From: an uncultured bacterium
Lineage (GTDB): Bacteria; Acidobacteriota; Thermoanaerobaculia; Multivoradales; JAHEKO01
Assembly (NCBI GenBank): GCA_905479655.1
Contig: CAJQNK010000028.1
Location: forward strand, 1-42,936
Direction of reading: 5' to 3'
DNA length: 42,936 bases
Shown here piece by piece: positions 7,992-15,604 of this stretch. A program made the position numbers and the translations under genes. The notes below the pieces were generated by a model, which was not told the origin of the DNA, did not search any database, and saw nothing but the letters and a program-made list of their open reading frames with translations. How positions within the stretch are numbered: the stretch's first letter is position 1; the number at the start of each line of letters is the position of its first letter.

Positions 7992-9791
7992 ATGCCCAGA
8001 ACCTGCCTCGTCTTCGCCTGCATTGGATTCGCTCTCGCGTCGTCGCTGCCGCTGCAAGCGATTGAACCCCCGGCGCCCGGTGACCGGGAGCTCGAGGGCG
8101 TCTCCGTGCGGAGGTCCGGAGTCCTACCCTTGGCTCGGTGCTGCGAGGATCTGACCTCGGGTGGAGGAGGGGAGGAGACCTTCCCGTGGTCGCCGGCGAA
8201 CCCTTCAGGGACCGACCTCAGAACCCTCAGAGCGAGGCAGTCCGAGGCGGCGCTCTCAGCCTCGATGCCACGGGCAATCGACGCCATCGGCGGCGATTCT
8301 GGGCCCGCGTCCCTGGCGCCCGACGTCCTCGAGCGTCTTCCGGGCCTGGACATCCTCACAGAGGCCGAGGATGGCGCCTGGATCCCCCCGGACACCCAAC
8401 TCGCGGTAGGGCCGGGTGTCTATGTGGAGGCAACGAACGGTGGTCTTCTCCTGGGTTCCAGATCAGGTGCGAACCCGCGGACCATCGGATTGGCGCGTTT
8501 CTTCGGCCAGGCTCCCGGGGCCAAGGTGTTCGACCCCAAGATCTTCTACGACCGCTTCTCCCGACGCTTCATCCTCGTCGCCGCGGCTACCAGCGAGTCG
8601 CCTCGCCAGTCCTTTGTCTACATCGCGGTCTCTCGCTCCGAAAGGCCGCTCGACTTCGGTGACGAGGACTGGTGTCTGTCTCAGCTCAACACGAAGGTCG
8701 GTAACACCTGGGGGGACTACCCCGGCCTCGGCGTGAACGAGCAGTGGACTGTCGTGAGTGTCAACGGCTACGACTTCGATTCCGGGAGGTTTCTCCAGTC
8801 CTCGGTCTTCGTGATCGAGACGGCCGATCTCGTCGGCGCCGATTGCAGTGGCTCGGCGGCCCGATTCGATGTGGATTCGACCTCCGGCGTCGAGCGAGTG
8901 TTCACTCTGCAGCCGGCCAAGCACCTCTCGCGCAACGGCCTGCCGGGATCGCCTCTCTACCTGGTGAGCAGCGACTGGGGAAGGCTGTCCACGGACTACA
9001 CCGTTTGGAGCGTGGCCGGGACGGGCATCGCGGACGTGGACCTGACGGCGGCCACGGTGACGGCGGTCGGCTCCTACGACATCCCACCCCTCGGCGCGCA
9101 GTTCGGTGGCCCGAGCCTCGATACGGGGGACGCCCGGATCCGGGATGCGGTCTACCGAGCGGGTCGTCTGTGGGCGGTCCACTCGACGGGGTGCGCGCTG
9201 GGCGAGCTGCCCAACGAGAGCTGCATCCGGGCCGTCGAGTTCGCCCCCACCGCCACGGGGGTTTCCTCGACGTTCGCGCAGAACGTGGGCAACGCCGACT
9301 GGTACTACGCTCGACCGGGAGTCGCAGTCAACCTCGGCGGCGACGTGGTCCTCGCCTTCCAGAGAAGCCGCGCAGACCGCTTCCTGGACATCGCCTACAC
9401 CGGTCGGCCCGTCGGGGCGGAGAGATTCGAGGCTCCGAAGAGTCTGCAACTCGGTCAATGCGCGCTGTTTGACATCGACTCCCGGGACGACCGCAACCGG
9501 ATCGGCGACTACGTCGGGCTGCAGGTGGATCCGGGGGACAACCGGACCTTCTGGCTGGCCGGCGAGTATGCGAAGGAGGTGGACGTCTTCGGTTGCAGTT
9601 GGGGAACGGCGGTGGGCAGGGTGGACTACGTAGACGTCGTGGCGGGACCGGCTCCTCGGTCGCCCGGCATCCTCCGGCCTTCTCTGCCCGGCTCCGACGC
9701 CGGCCTCGCGCCAAGTCCCTTCGCGCAAGGGGAGCGACAGCTCGGAGGGATCGACGAGCGTCCCGACCGCGAGAGGCCGAAGATCCGTTGA
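7992..9791 (+). CDS. Secreted protein of unknown function, tandem paralogue 2 (probable beta-propeller)
   Basis: The product is 599 residues and is a paralogue of the upstream gene. Shared blocks occur in the same order: the CC pair (LARCCEDL), LAPDVLERLPGLDILTE, WIPPDTQLAVGPGVYVEA, GANPRTIGLARFFG, VFDPKIFYDRFSRRFILV, SFVYIAVSRSE, DYPGLGVNEQW, QPAKHLSRNGLPGSPLYLV, RAGRLWAVHSTGCALG and GDYVGLQVDPGDNRTFWLAGEYA. A short signal peptide is present (CLVFACIGFALASSLPLQA). The ATG at 7992 follows aaggagag at 7980, a good ribosome site. Compared with the first copy, the codon bias is a little less extreme and several loops differ, so the duplication is not recent. Both proteins are probably exported and may sit at the cell surface. 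No function can be assigned. Confidence 0.85.
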   Translation: MPRTCLVFACIGFALASSLPLQAIEPPAPGDRELEGVSVRRSGVLPLARCCEDLTSGGGGEETFPWSPANPSGTDLRTLRARQSEAALSASMPRAIDAIGGDSGPASLAPDVLERLPGLDILTEAEDGAWIPPDTQLAVGPGVYVEATNGGLLLGSRSGANPRTIGLARFFGQAPGAKVFDPKIFYDRFSRRFILVAAATSESPRQSFVYIAVSRSERPLDFGDEDWCLSQLNTKVGNTWGDYPGLGVNEQWTVVSVNGYDFDSGRFLQSSVFVIETADLVGADCSGSAARFDVDSTSGVERVFTLQPAKHLSRNGLPGSPLYLVSSDWGRLSTDYTVWSVAGTGIADVDLTAATVTAVGSYDIPPLGAQFGGPSLDTGDARIRDAVYRAGRLWAVHSTGCALGELPNESCIRAVEFAPTATGVSSTFAQNVGNADWYYARPGVAVNLGGDVVLAFQRSRADRFLDIAYTGRPVGAERFEAPKSLQLGQCALFDIDSRDDRNRIGDYVGLQVDPGDNRTFWLAGEYAKEVDVFGCSWGTAVGRVDYVDVVAGPAPRSPGILRPSLPGSDAGLAPSPFAQGERQLGGIDERPDRERPKIR

Positions 9792-9969
9792 CCCGGGTCC
9801 GGGGTCGTTTCGGGGCGCATCCGAAGAACATCGTGATCTCTTCCGAAGGACTTCCGGGTCCGCTCTGGTCCATTCTCGAGGCACGCAGACAGGACGCCAC
9901 CTGCGGGTGGACGTTCGCCGGAGAGGGACTTCCAGGCCGGTCACGGCCGACGCTGCTAGGCTTCGCGTC

Positions 9970-10767
9970 GTGGCCGGCCCCACCTCCGACATCCCGTCTC
10001 CCGCCCCGGGTTCCCCGCGGGTGCGGCGCGCGGCGGAGCTGACCTGGACCGAGGTCCGGGACCTGGACCGGGAGGCGACGGTCGTCGTGCTGCCGACCGG
10101 CGCGTTGGAGGCTCACGGGCCCCACCTCCCGCTGTCCACGGACGTGATCATCGCGGAGGGGATGGCCGAGGCCGGGGCGGTTCGGCTCGAGGCGTCGGGG
10201 GTGCCCTGCCTGATCCTGCCCGCGTTGGTCTACACGCCGGCGCCGTTCGCCTCGGGCTTCCCCGGCACCGTCGAGTGCCGTCCGGAGATCCTGACGGAGC
10301 TGATCCTCGAGATCGGCCGGTCGTTGGCGGGGCAGGGGTTCCGGCGGGTGGCGATCGCCAACGCCCACCTCGACCCCGCCCACCTGGGGGCGTTGCATCG
10401 GGCCTGCGACGGCCTCGTCGCCCTGGGGCTCGAGGTGGCCTTCCCCGACCTGACGCGGCGGCCGTGGGGCTCCAGGCTGACGGACGAGTTCAAGAGTGGA
10501 GCCTGCCACGCGGGGCGCTACGAGGGCTCGGTAGTCCTGGCGCGGCGCCCGGAGTGGGTGCGGGAGGAGCTTCGGCGAGGTCTGCCGCCGAATCCGGTCT
10601 CCCTCTCGGCGGCGATCGGCCGGGGGCAGGATACCTTCGAGGAGGCCGGCGGGCCGGACGCGTACTTCGGCGATCCGGCGGCCGCGACGGCGGAGGAGGG
10701 GCGCCGGACCCTCGAGGTTCTGGGCGACATCCTGGCCGACGCGGTCACGGGCGGAGCCGACGGCTGA
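9970..10767 (+). CDS. Creatininase-family metal-dependent amidohydrolase
   Basis: The product is about 265 residues. The family hydrolyses cyclic amides and related C-N bonds using two divalent metals; members include creatininase, formamide hydrolases in riboflavin-type pathways and MftE. The first metal motif is intact: E47, H49 and D58 in GALEAHGPHLPLSTD. The second is NAHLD (H131, D133), where creatininase itself has H-Y-E, so Asp replaces Glu. A GACHAGRYEGS motif follows. The start is uncertain: GTG at 9907, 9970 or 10021 all fit, and none has a good ribosome site. It ends 51 bases before the aromatic operon, with that operon's promoter in between, so it may be transcribed separately. 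A role in removing nitrogen from a pathway intermediate is possible but unproven. Confidence 0.82.
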   Translation: MAGPTSDIPSPAPGSPRVRRAAELTWTEVRDLDREATVVVLPTGALEAHGPHLPLSTDVIIAEGMAEAGAVRLEASGVPCLILPALVYTPAPFASGFPGTVECRPEILTELILEIGRSLAGQGFRRVAIANAHLDPAHLGALHRACDGLVALGLEVAFPDLTRRPWGSRLTDEFKSGACHAGRYEGSVVLARRPEWVREELRRGLPPNPVSLSAAIGRGQDTFEEAGGPDAYFGDPAAATAEEGRRTLEVLGDILADAVTGGADG

Positions 10768-10783
10768 ACGCCGGCCCGATGCC

Positions 10784-10812
10784 TTGACACCCCGGCCCCC
10801 CGCCTCTATGTT
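10784..10812 (+). promoter_or_regulatory. Sigma-70-type promoter, probably giving a leaderless mRNA
   Basis: A perfect -35 box TTGACA (10784-10789) and a -10 box TATGTT (10807-10812) are separated by exactly 17 bases. The GTG start of the SDR gene at 10819 is only 6 bases after the -10 box, which is where transcription would begin. The mRNA should therefore start at or within a base or two of the start codon, leaving no room for a ribosome site. No in-frame start further down keeps the TGASRGIG nucleotide-binding motif. Confidence 0.7.
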
Positions 10813-10818
10813 CGCGCC

Positions 10819-11607
10819 GTGGATCAGCATGCGGAGCTGGAGGGGCGCAGGGCGTTGGTGACCGGCGCGAGCCGGGGCATCGGCGCGGCCGTGGCCCGGG
10901 CGCTGGCGGAGCGGGGCGCGGCCGTGGTCCTGTCCGCCCGCGGCCGCACCGCCATCGAGGCGGAGGCCGAGGCGTTGCGGCAGCGAGGGGCGAAGGCCTG
11001 GGCCGTCGCCTGTGACGTGACGGAGCCGGCGGAGGTCGACGCGCTGGCGACGGCGGCCGTCGAGTGGATGGGGGGCGTCGACATCCTGGTGAACAACGCG
11101 GGGATCGCCAGCTCGGCGCCCCTCGCCCGGATCACCCTGAGCGACTGGAACCGGATGCTCGCGGTGAACGCCACCGGCCCGTTCCTCCTGACCCGCGCCC
11201 TGGTGCCGGCCATGATGGAGCGGGGATGGGGCCGGGTGGTGAACGTCGCCTCGATCGCGGGCCGGGTGGGAGCGCCCTACATCGCCGCCTACGCGGCGTC
11301 GAAGCACGCGGTGGTCGGGTTCACGCGGGCGGTGGCGGCCGAGGTCGCGACGAAGGGGGTGACGGTGAACGCCGTCTGCCCGGGCTACGTCGACACCGAG
11401 ATGACCACCGACTCCGTAGAACGGATCGTCGAGAAGACCGGGATGGAGGCCTCGGACGCGCGACGCCGGCTCGAGGGGGCCAGCCCGCAGCGCCGGCTGA
11501 TGGAGGCGTCGGAGGTCGCTTTCCTAGTGGCCTCCCTGTGCGCCGCGGGGGCGCGCGGCATCAACGGACAGGCGATCGTCCTCGACGGCGGCGCGGTGCA
11601 GGGCTGA
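10819..11607 (+). CDS. Short-chain dehydrogenase/reductase (3-hydroxyacyl-CoA dehydrogenase or FabG-like)
   Basis: The product is 262 residues of the classical SDR family. The NAD(P)-binding motif is TGASRGIG (residues 15-22), the structural motif is NNAG (92-95), and the catalytic residues are N117, S145, Y158 and K162 (YAASK). The C-terminal part has the PGYVDTEMT and GINGQAIVLDGG patterns typical of FabG and 3-hydroxybutyrate dehydrogenase-like enzymes. In this operon it could oxidise a beta-hydroxyacyl-CoA formed after ring opening, but that is inference from context. It is the first gene of a six-gene run, and its GTG start lies at the expected transcription start of the promoter at 10784. 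It is cytoplasmic, with the next gene 8 bases downstream. Confidence 0.9.
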   Translation: MDQHAELEGRRALVTGASRGIGAAVARALAERGAAVVLSARGRTAIEAEAEALRQRGAKAWAVACDVTEPAEVDALATAAVEWMGGVDILVNNAGIASSAPLARITLSDWNRMLAVNATGPFLLTRALVPAMMERGWGRVVNVASIAGRVGAPYIAAYAASKHAVVGFTRAVAAEVATKGVTVNAVCPGYVDTEMTTDSVERIVEKTGMEASDARRRLEGASPQRRLMEASEVAFLVASLCAAGARGINGQAIVLDGGAVQG

Positions 11608-11615
11608 GGCGCGGC

Positions 11616-12065
11616 GTGCCGTTCCGGCTCGAGACGATCCAGCCCGAGAGCTTCGGCGCTCCCCGTGGTTACTCCAACGGCGTGCTGACGCCGCCGGGAG
11701 CGCGGCTCCTCTTCGTCGCCGGGCAGATCGCCTGGGACGCGGATCAGAATATGGTCGGCCCGGGCTTCGCGGACCAGTTCGGTCAGGCCCTGGCCAACGT
11801 CCTTGAGGTGGTCCGGGCGGCCGGTGGCGAGGCCGAGCACGTCGCGGAGCTGACGATCTACGTCACGGACCGGCGTGCCTACGTCGAAGCGCTGGCCGAG
11901 GTCGGCCGGGAGTACCGTCGGGTGATGGGGCGCCACTACCCGGCCATGGCCCTGGTGGAGGTCGCGGCGCTGGTCGAGTCCGACGCCCGGGTCGAGATCC
12001 AGGCCGTGGCGGCGCTGCCGGCCGCTGACCCGTCGGCTCCGGCCGGCAAGGGAGAGAGCCCATGA
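11616..12065 (+). CDS. Rid-family protein (YjgF/UK114) lacking the catalytic Arg
   Basis: The product is 149 residues, the usual Rid size plus a short tail. The fold signature is visible (ARLLFVAGQIAWD, a QFGQALANVLEVVRAAGG helix, VAELTIYVTD, then YPAMALVEVAAL and VEIQAVAAL). RidA enzymes hydrolyse reactive enamines and imines and need the Arg of the PAR-x2-VEV motif (Arg105 in E. coli RidA). Here the matching residue is M111 (PAMALVEV), so ordinary imine deaminase activity is doubtful; Rid subfamilies without this Arg exist. A Rid protein among aromatic-amine genes suggests handling of an enamine/imine intermediate, for example from 2-aminobenzoyl-CoA. The GTG at 11616 is the start, and the stop overlaps the next gene's ATG (ATGA), showing translational coupling. 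Confidence 0.85.
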   Translation: MPFRLETIQPESFGAPRGYSNGVLTPPGARLLFVAGQIAWDADQNMVGPGFADQFGQALANVLEVVRAAGGEAEHVAELTIYVTDRRAYVEALAEVGREYRRVMGRHYPAMALVEVAALVESDARVEIQAVAALPAADPSAPAGKGESP

Positions 12066-12862
12066 CCCTCGATCCGGTGAGCTTCCGCTACGAGCTCGAC
12101 GAAGAGACCGGTGTCGCCACCGTCACCCTCGACCGCCCCGAGCGGCTGAACGCCCTCACCTTCGAGGTCTACCGCGAGCTGCGCGAGGCCTTCGTCGCCC
12201 TGGACACCGAGCCGGGCGTGCGGTCGATCCTGCTGACCGGTTCCGGGCGGGCGTTCTGCTCCGGGGGCGACGTGGAGGACATCATCGGCGCCCTGTTCGA
12301 GCGCGACTACCGGGGGCTCCTGGATTTCACCCGGGCGACCGGCGACCTGATCCTCTCCATCATCCGCTGCCGTCGGCCGGTGGTGGGCGCGCTCAACGGG
12401 TTGGTGGCCGGCGCCGGCGCGGTCATCGCGTCGGCCTGCGACGTCCGCGTCGCCAGCGCGGAGGCCCGGATCGCGTTCCTGTTCACGAAGGTCGGTCTCT
12501 CCGGGGCGGACATGGGAGCGAGTTGGCTCCTGCCGCGGATCGTGGGCCAGGGGCGGGCGATGGAGATCCTCATGACGGGGGACTTCCTCGATGCCGCCGA
12601 GGCCCACCGCATCGGCCTGTACAACCGTGTCGTGGCGCCCGAGGAGCTCCTCGGGGAGGCCCGGGGCTGGGCGGAGCGCCTGGCTCGCGGGCCGTCGTTC
12701 GGCCTCGAGATCACGAAGCGCATGGTCTACCGCGAGGCCGCGATGGACCTCGAGTCGGCCCTGGCGGCGGAGACCGAGATCCAGGCCGCCTGCATGGAGG
12801 ACCCGAACTTCCGCGAGGCGTACGAAGCCTTCCGCGACCGGCGCGCACCGGAGTTCGAGTGA
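12062..12862 (+). CDS. Crotonase-family protein (enoyl-CoA hydratase-like)
   Basis: The product is 266 residues. Crotonases act on acyl-CoA thioesters and stabilise an oxyanion with two backbone NH groups; the matching segments are GRAFCSGGD (62-70) and NGLVAGAGAV (112-121). In an ungapped comparison with rat mitochondrial hydratase, the two catalytic glutamates correspond to V121 and F141. An acidic residue is instead found at D150 (SGADMGASWLLPR). The enzyme therefore probably does not perform plain hydration by the usual route; isomerase, hydrolase or ring-opening chemistry are alternatives. It sits between the Rid and acyl-CoA dehydrogenase genes, overlapping both by 4 bases. The C-terminal helical part (ITKRMVYREAAMDLESAL) is complete. 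Confidence 0.9.
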   Translation: MTLDPVSFRYELDEETGVATVTLDRPERLNALTFEVYRELREAFVALDTEPGVRSILLTGSGRAFCSGGDVEDIIGALFERDYRGLLDFTRATGDLILSIIRCRRPVVGALNGLVAGAGAVIASACDVRVASAEARIAFLFTKVGLSGADMGASWLLPRIVGQGRAMEILMTGDFLDAAEAHRIGLYNRVVAPEELLGEARGWAERLARGPSFGLEITKRMVYREAAMDLESALAAETEIQAACMEDPNFREAYEAFRDRRAPEFE

Positions 12863-14046
12863 GCTCCGCCGCCGTCCGCGACTTCGAGACGATCGCGCCG
12901 CTCCTCGACCCCTGGCATCGACGGGTCGCCGAGGAGGCCGAGGAGTTCGCGCGCTCGGTCCTGCTGCCCCTGCCGGCGCCGGAGGACGATGCCGCGGCCC
13001 GCGACCAGGCCCGCCAGGTGCTGACCCTGCTGGGCGAGGCCGGCTGGTGTCGGGAGTCGGTCCCGGCGGACTACGGTGGGGCCCGGGAGAGGGTGGACAC
13101 GCGAGCCTGCTGCCTGATCCGGCAGGCGGTCGCCTGGGCCTCGCCCCTCGCCGACGCCGTCTTCGCCCTGCAGTGTCTCGGAGCCATGCCGCTGGCCCTC
13201 GGGGGCGACGAGAGGGTGCGCCGCCGCTATCTGCCCGCGGTGGCGGAGGGCCGGGCCATGGCGGCCTTCGCGCTGACGGAGCCGGAGGCCGGCTCGGACG
13301 CCGCCTCCATGACCACCCGCGCCCGCCGCGACGGCGACGGCTGGGTGCTGGAGGGTGAGAAGCACCTGATCTCGAACGCCGGCATCGCCGATTTCTACGT
13401 GGTGTTCGCGGTGACGGACCCGGAGGCGCGGAGCCGGGGGATCACGGCGTTCGTGGTGGATGCCGACCGGCCCGGCGTGGTCTTCCGAGGCGCGCAGGTG
13501 CTCTCCGAGCCGCACCCGCTGGGCAGGATCGGGTTCGAGGGCGTGCGTCTCGCCGCCGCCGCCCGGGTGGGGACGGAGGGCGGAGGGCTGAAGCTGGCGC
13601 TGGCGACGCTCGACCGTCTGCGGCCGACCGTGGCGGCGGCGGCCTGCGGCATGGGCCTGCGTGCCCGCGACGTCGCGCTGGAGTGGACGCGCTCGCGGAG
13701 ACAGTTCGGGCGGCCGCTCTCCGAGCTCCAGATCGTGCGCTCGAAGCTGGCGGAGCTGGCGACCGAGCTCGAGGCCGCCCGGTTGCTCACCTTCCGCGCC
13801 GCGCGGGAGGCGGACCTCGAGGGACCCAGGCTGACGGTCCTGGCCTCGATGGCGAAGGCCTACGCCACGGAGGCGGCCTGGCGCGCCGTCGATCAGGCCG
13901 TGCAGCTCTCCGGCGGTCGGGGCGTCCTGGCGGATCATCCTGCGGATCGCCTCTACCGGGCAGTGAGGGCCCTGCGCATCTACGAAGGAGCGACCGAGAT
14001 CCAGCATCTGGTGATCGCGCGGCACCTCCTGGCGGAGGCCGAGTAG
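12859..14046 (+). CDS. Acyl-CoA dehydrogenase
   Basis: The product is 395 residues, the normal length for this FAD enzyme, which forms a double bond alpha-beta to a CoA thioester and passes electrons to ETF. The three usual parts are present. An N-terminal helical domain carries WCRESVPADYGG. A middle beta domain has AFALTEPEAGSDAASMTTRA and EGEKHLISNAGIAD. A C-terminal helical domain has RRQFGRPLSELQIV and GGRGVLADHPADRLYRAVRALRIYEGATEIQ; the Glu of YEG is the likely catalytic base. The GTG start at 12859 overlaps the stop of the crotonase gene. In the operon it would dehydrogenate an aliphatic or alicyclic CoA intermediate after the aromatic ring is attacked. Confidence 0.92.
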   Translation: MSSAAVRDFETIAPLLDPWHRRVAEEAEEFARSVLLPLPAPEDDAAARDQARQVLTLLGEAGWCRESVPADYGGARERVDTRACCLIRQAVAWASPLADAVFALQCLGAMPLALGGDERVRRRYLPAVAEGRAMAAFALTEPEAGSDAASMTTRARRDGDGWVLEGEKHLISNAGIADFYVVFAVTDPEARSRGITAFVVDADRPGVVFRGAQVLSEPHPLGRIGFEGVRLAAAARVGTEGGGLKLALATLDRLRPTVAAAACGMGLRARDVALEWTRSRRQFGRPLSELQIVRSKLAELATELEAARLLTFRAAREADLEGPRLTVLASMAKAYATEAAWRAVDQAVQLSGGRGVLADHPADRLYRAVRALRIYEGATEIQHLVIARHLLAEAE

Positions 14047-14077
14047 CGTCGCCGCGCGGGCGGCGTCGAGCGACCCC

Positions 14078-15604
14078 ATGTGGAAACCCCCGGAGCGGAT
14101 CCGTCACGAGCCGCCGGAGCCCGGCTGGCCGACCCGCGAGGAGGCCGAGAGCTCTCTGCTCTTCTCGCCCGTGCGGGTGGGATCGGCGACCCTGGCGGAG
14201 CGCACGTGGGTGCCGGCCATGGTCCCCTGGCGGGCGACGGAGACAGGCTTCGTCACGCCCGACAACCTGGCCTGGTACGAGCGTTTCGCCCGGGGTCGTC
14301 CCGGAGCGCTGGTCGTCGAGGCGACGGGGATCCGGGACGTCCCGAGCGGGCCGCTGCTGCGCATCGGGCACGACCGGTTCGTCCCCGGCCTGCGCGAGCT
14401 GGTCGCGGCGGTGCGCCGGGCGAGCGGCGGCCGGACCCGGCTGTTCATCCAGCTCATCGACTTCCTCTCCGTCCGCCGACGGCCCGAGCCCGCGCGCTAC
14501 TTCGACCGCTACCTGCGCCTCACGGACCGTCACCGGCAGGCCGTGGGGGGTGGAGACGACCGGGAGGTGCGGGCGGCTCTCGCGGCCCTGCCGCCCGAGG
14601 AGCTCGAAGCGGCCCTCACGCCGCGGGAGCTCGAGGACCTGAGGTACGGCTACCGGGAGCGGGTGACGGACCTCCACCTGCCGCAGGTGCGGGAGCTGCC
14701 GGAGGTCCTGCCGGGGCTCTTCGCGGACGCGGCCGGCCGGGCGGCCGAGGCGGGCTTCGACGGCGTCGAGCTGCACTACGCCCACGCCTACACCATGGCG
14801 TCGTTCCTCTCGGCGACCAACACCCGGGACGATGGCTGGGGCGGCGATCTCGAGGGCCGGGTCCGGCTGCCGCTCGAGGTCTTCCGGGCGGTGAGACGAC
14901 GGGTCGGAGCCGACTTTCCCGTCGGCTGCCGTTACCTGACCCAGGAGTGCATCCCGGGGGGCTCCACCGTCGGCGACGCGGAGTTCTTCGGCCTACGCTT
15001 CGCGGCCGAGGGCATGGACTTCCTGTCCCTCTCCCGTGGCGGTAAGTTCGACGACGCCCAACAGCCCCGGGTGGGGCACGCGGTCTATCCGTACACGGGC
15101 AGGAGCGGCTACGAGTGCATGCCGACGGCCGTCTCGGACCGCCGAGGTCCCTTCGGTCGCAATGTCGAGCCCACCACGAGGGTGCGTCAGGGGGTGCGCG
15201 ACGCGGGGCTCGACACGCCGGTCGTCGTGGCGGGGGGCATCAGCGGGTTCCGCCAGGCGGAGCGGCTCCTCGAGTCCGGCGCGGCCGACATCGTGGGAGC
15301 CGCGCGTCAGAGCCTGGCGGACCCGGACTGGTTCCGCAAGATGCGCCTGGGCCGCGGCGGCGAGATCCGACGCTGTGTCTATACGAACTACTGTGAGGGC
15401 CTGGACCAGATGCACAAGCAGGTGACCTGCCAGCTCTGGGACCGCGAAGGACTGGACCGTGAGGGGCTGGACCGCGTGGGAGAGGCGGGGGAGTCGATCG
15501 CGATGGCGGTCGACGGGCGGCGACGCCTGCTGGCGCCGCCGTGGAGTCCGGCCGAGGAGGCAGGAGAGGAGACGCCGGAGACCGGCGGGAGGGGAGTCAG
15601 ATGA
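14078..15604 (+). CDS. Old-yellow-enzyme-type FMN oxidoreductase, long form
   Basis: The product is 508 residues, longer than a simple OYE (about 360) and shorter than 2,4-dienoyl-CoA reductase (about 650), whose FAD/NAD part is missing. The TIM barrel shows LLFSPVRVGSATLAERTWVPAM near the start. The active-site HYAHAYTMASFLS with H233 and H236 follows, then the WGGDLEGRVRLPLEV FMN segment. In dienoyl-CoA reductases a C-x2-C-x2/3-C-x11-C motif holds a 4Fe-4S cluster. Here it reads C433-V-Y-T-N-Y-C439...C451, so one Cys is Thr. A short hydrophilic repeat (DREGLDREGLD) and an acidic Pro-rich tail end the protein. The ATG at 14078 starts 31 bases after the dehydrogenase stop. It probably reduces an unsaturated cyclic CoA intermediate or serves as partner to the fused enzyme that follows. 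Confidence 0.85.
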   Translation: MWKPPERIRHEPPEPGWPTREEAESSLLFSPVRVGSATLAERTWVPAMVPWRATETGFVTPDNLAWYERFARGRPGALVVEATGIRDVPSGPLLRIGHDRFVPGLRELVAAVRRASGGRTRLFIQLIDFLSVRRRPEPARYFDRYLRLTDRHRQAVGGGDDREVRAALAALPPEELEAALTPRELEDLRYGYRERVTDLHLPQVRELPEVLPGLFADAAGRAAEAGFDGVELHYAHAYTMASFLSATNTRDDGWGGDLEGRVRLPLEVFRAVRRRVGADFPVGCRYLTQECIPGGSTVGDAEFFGLRFAAEGMDFLSLSRGGKFDDAQQPRVGHAVYPYTGRSGYECMPTAVSDRRGPFGRNVEPTTRVRQGVRDAGLDTPVVVAGGISGFRQAERLLESGAADIVGAARQSLADPDWFRKMRLGRGGEIRRCVYTNYCEGLDQMHKQVTCQLWDREGLDREGLDRVGEAGESIAMAVDGRRRLLAPPWSPAEEAGEETPETGGRGVR

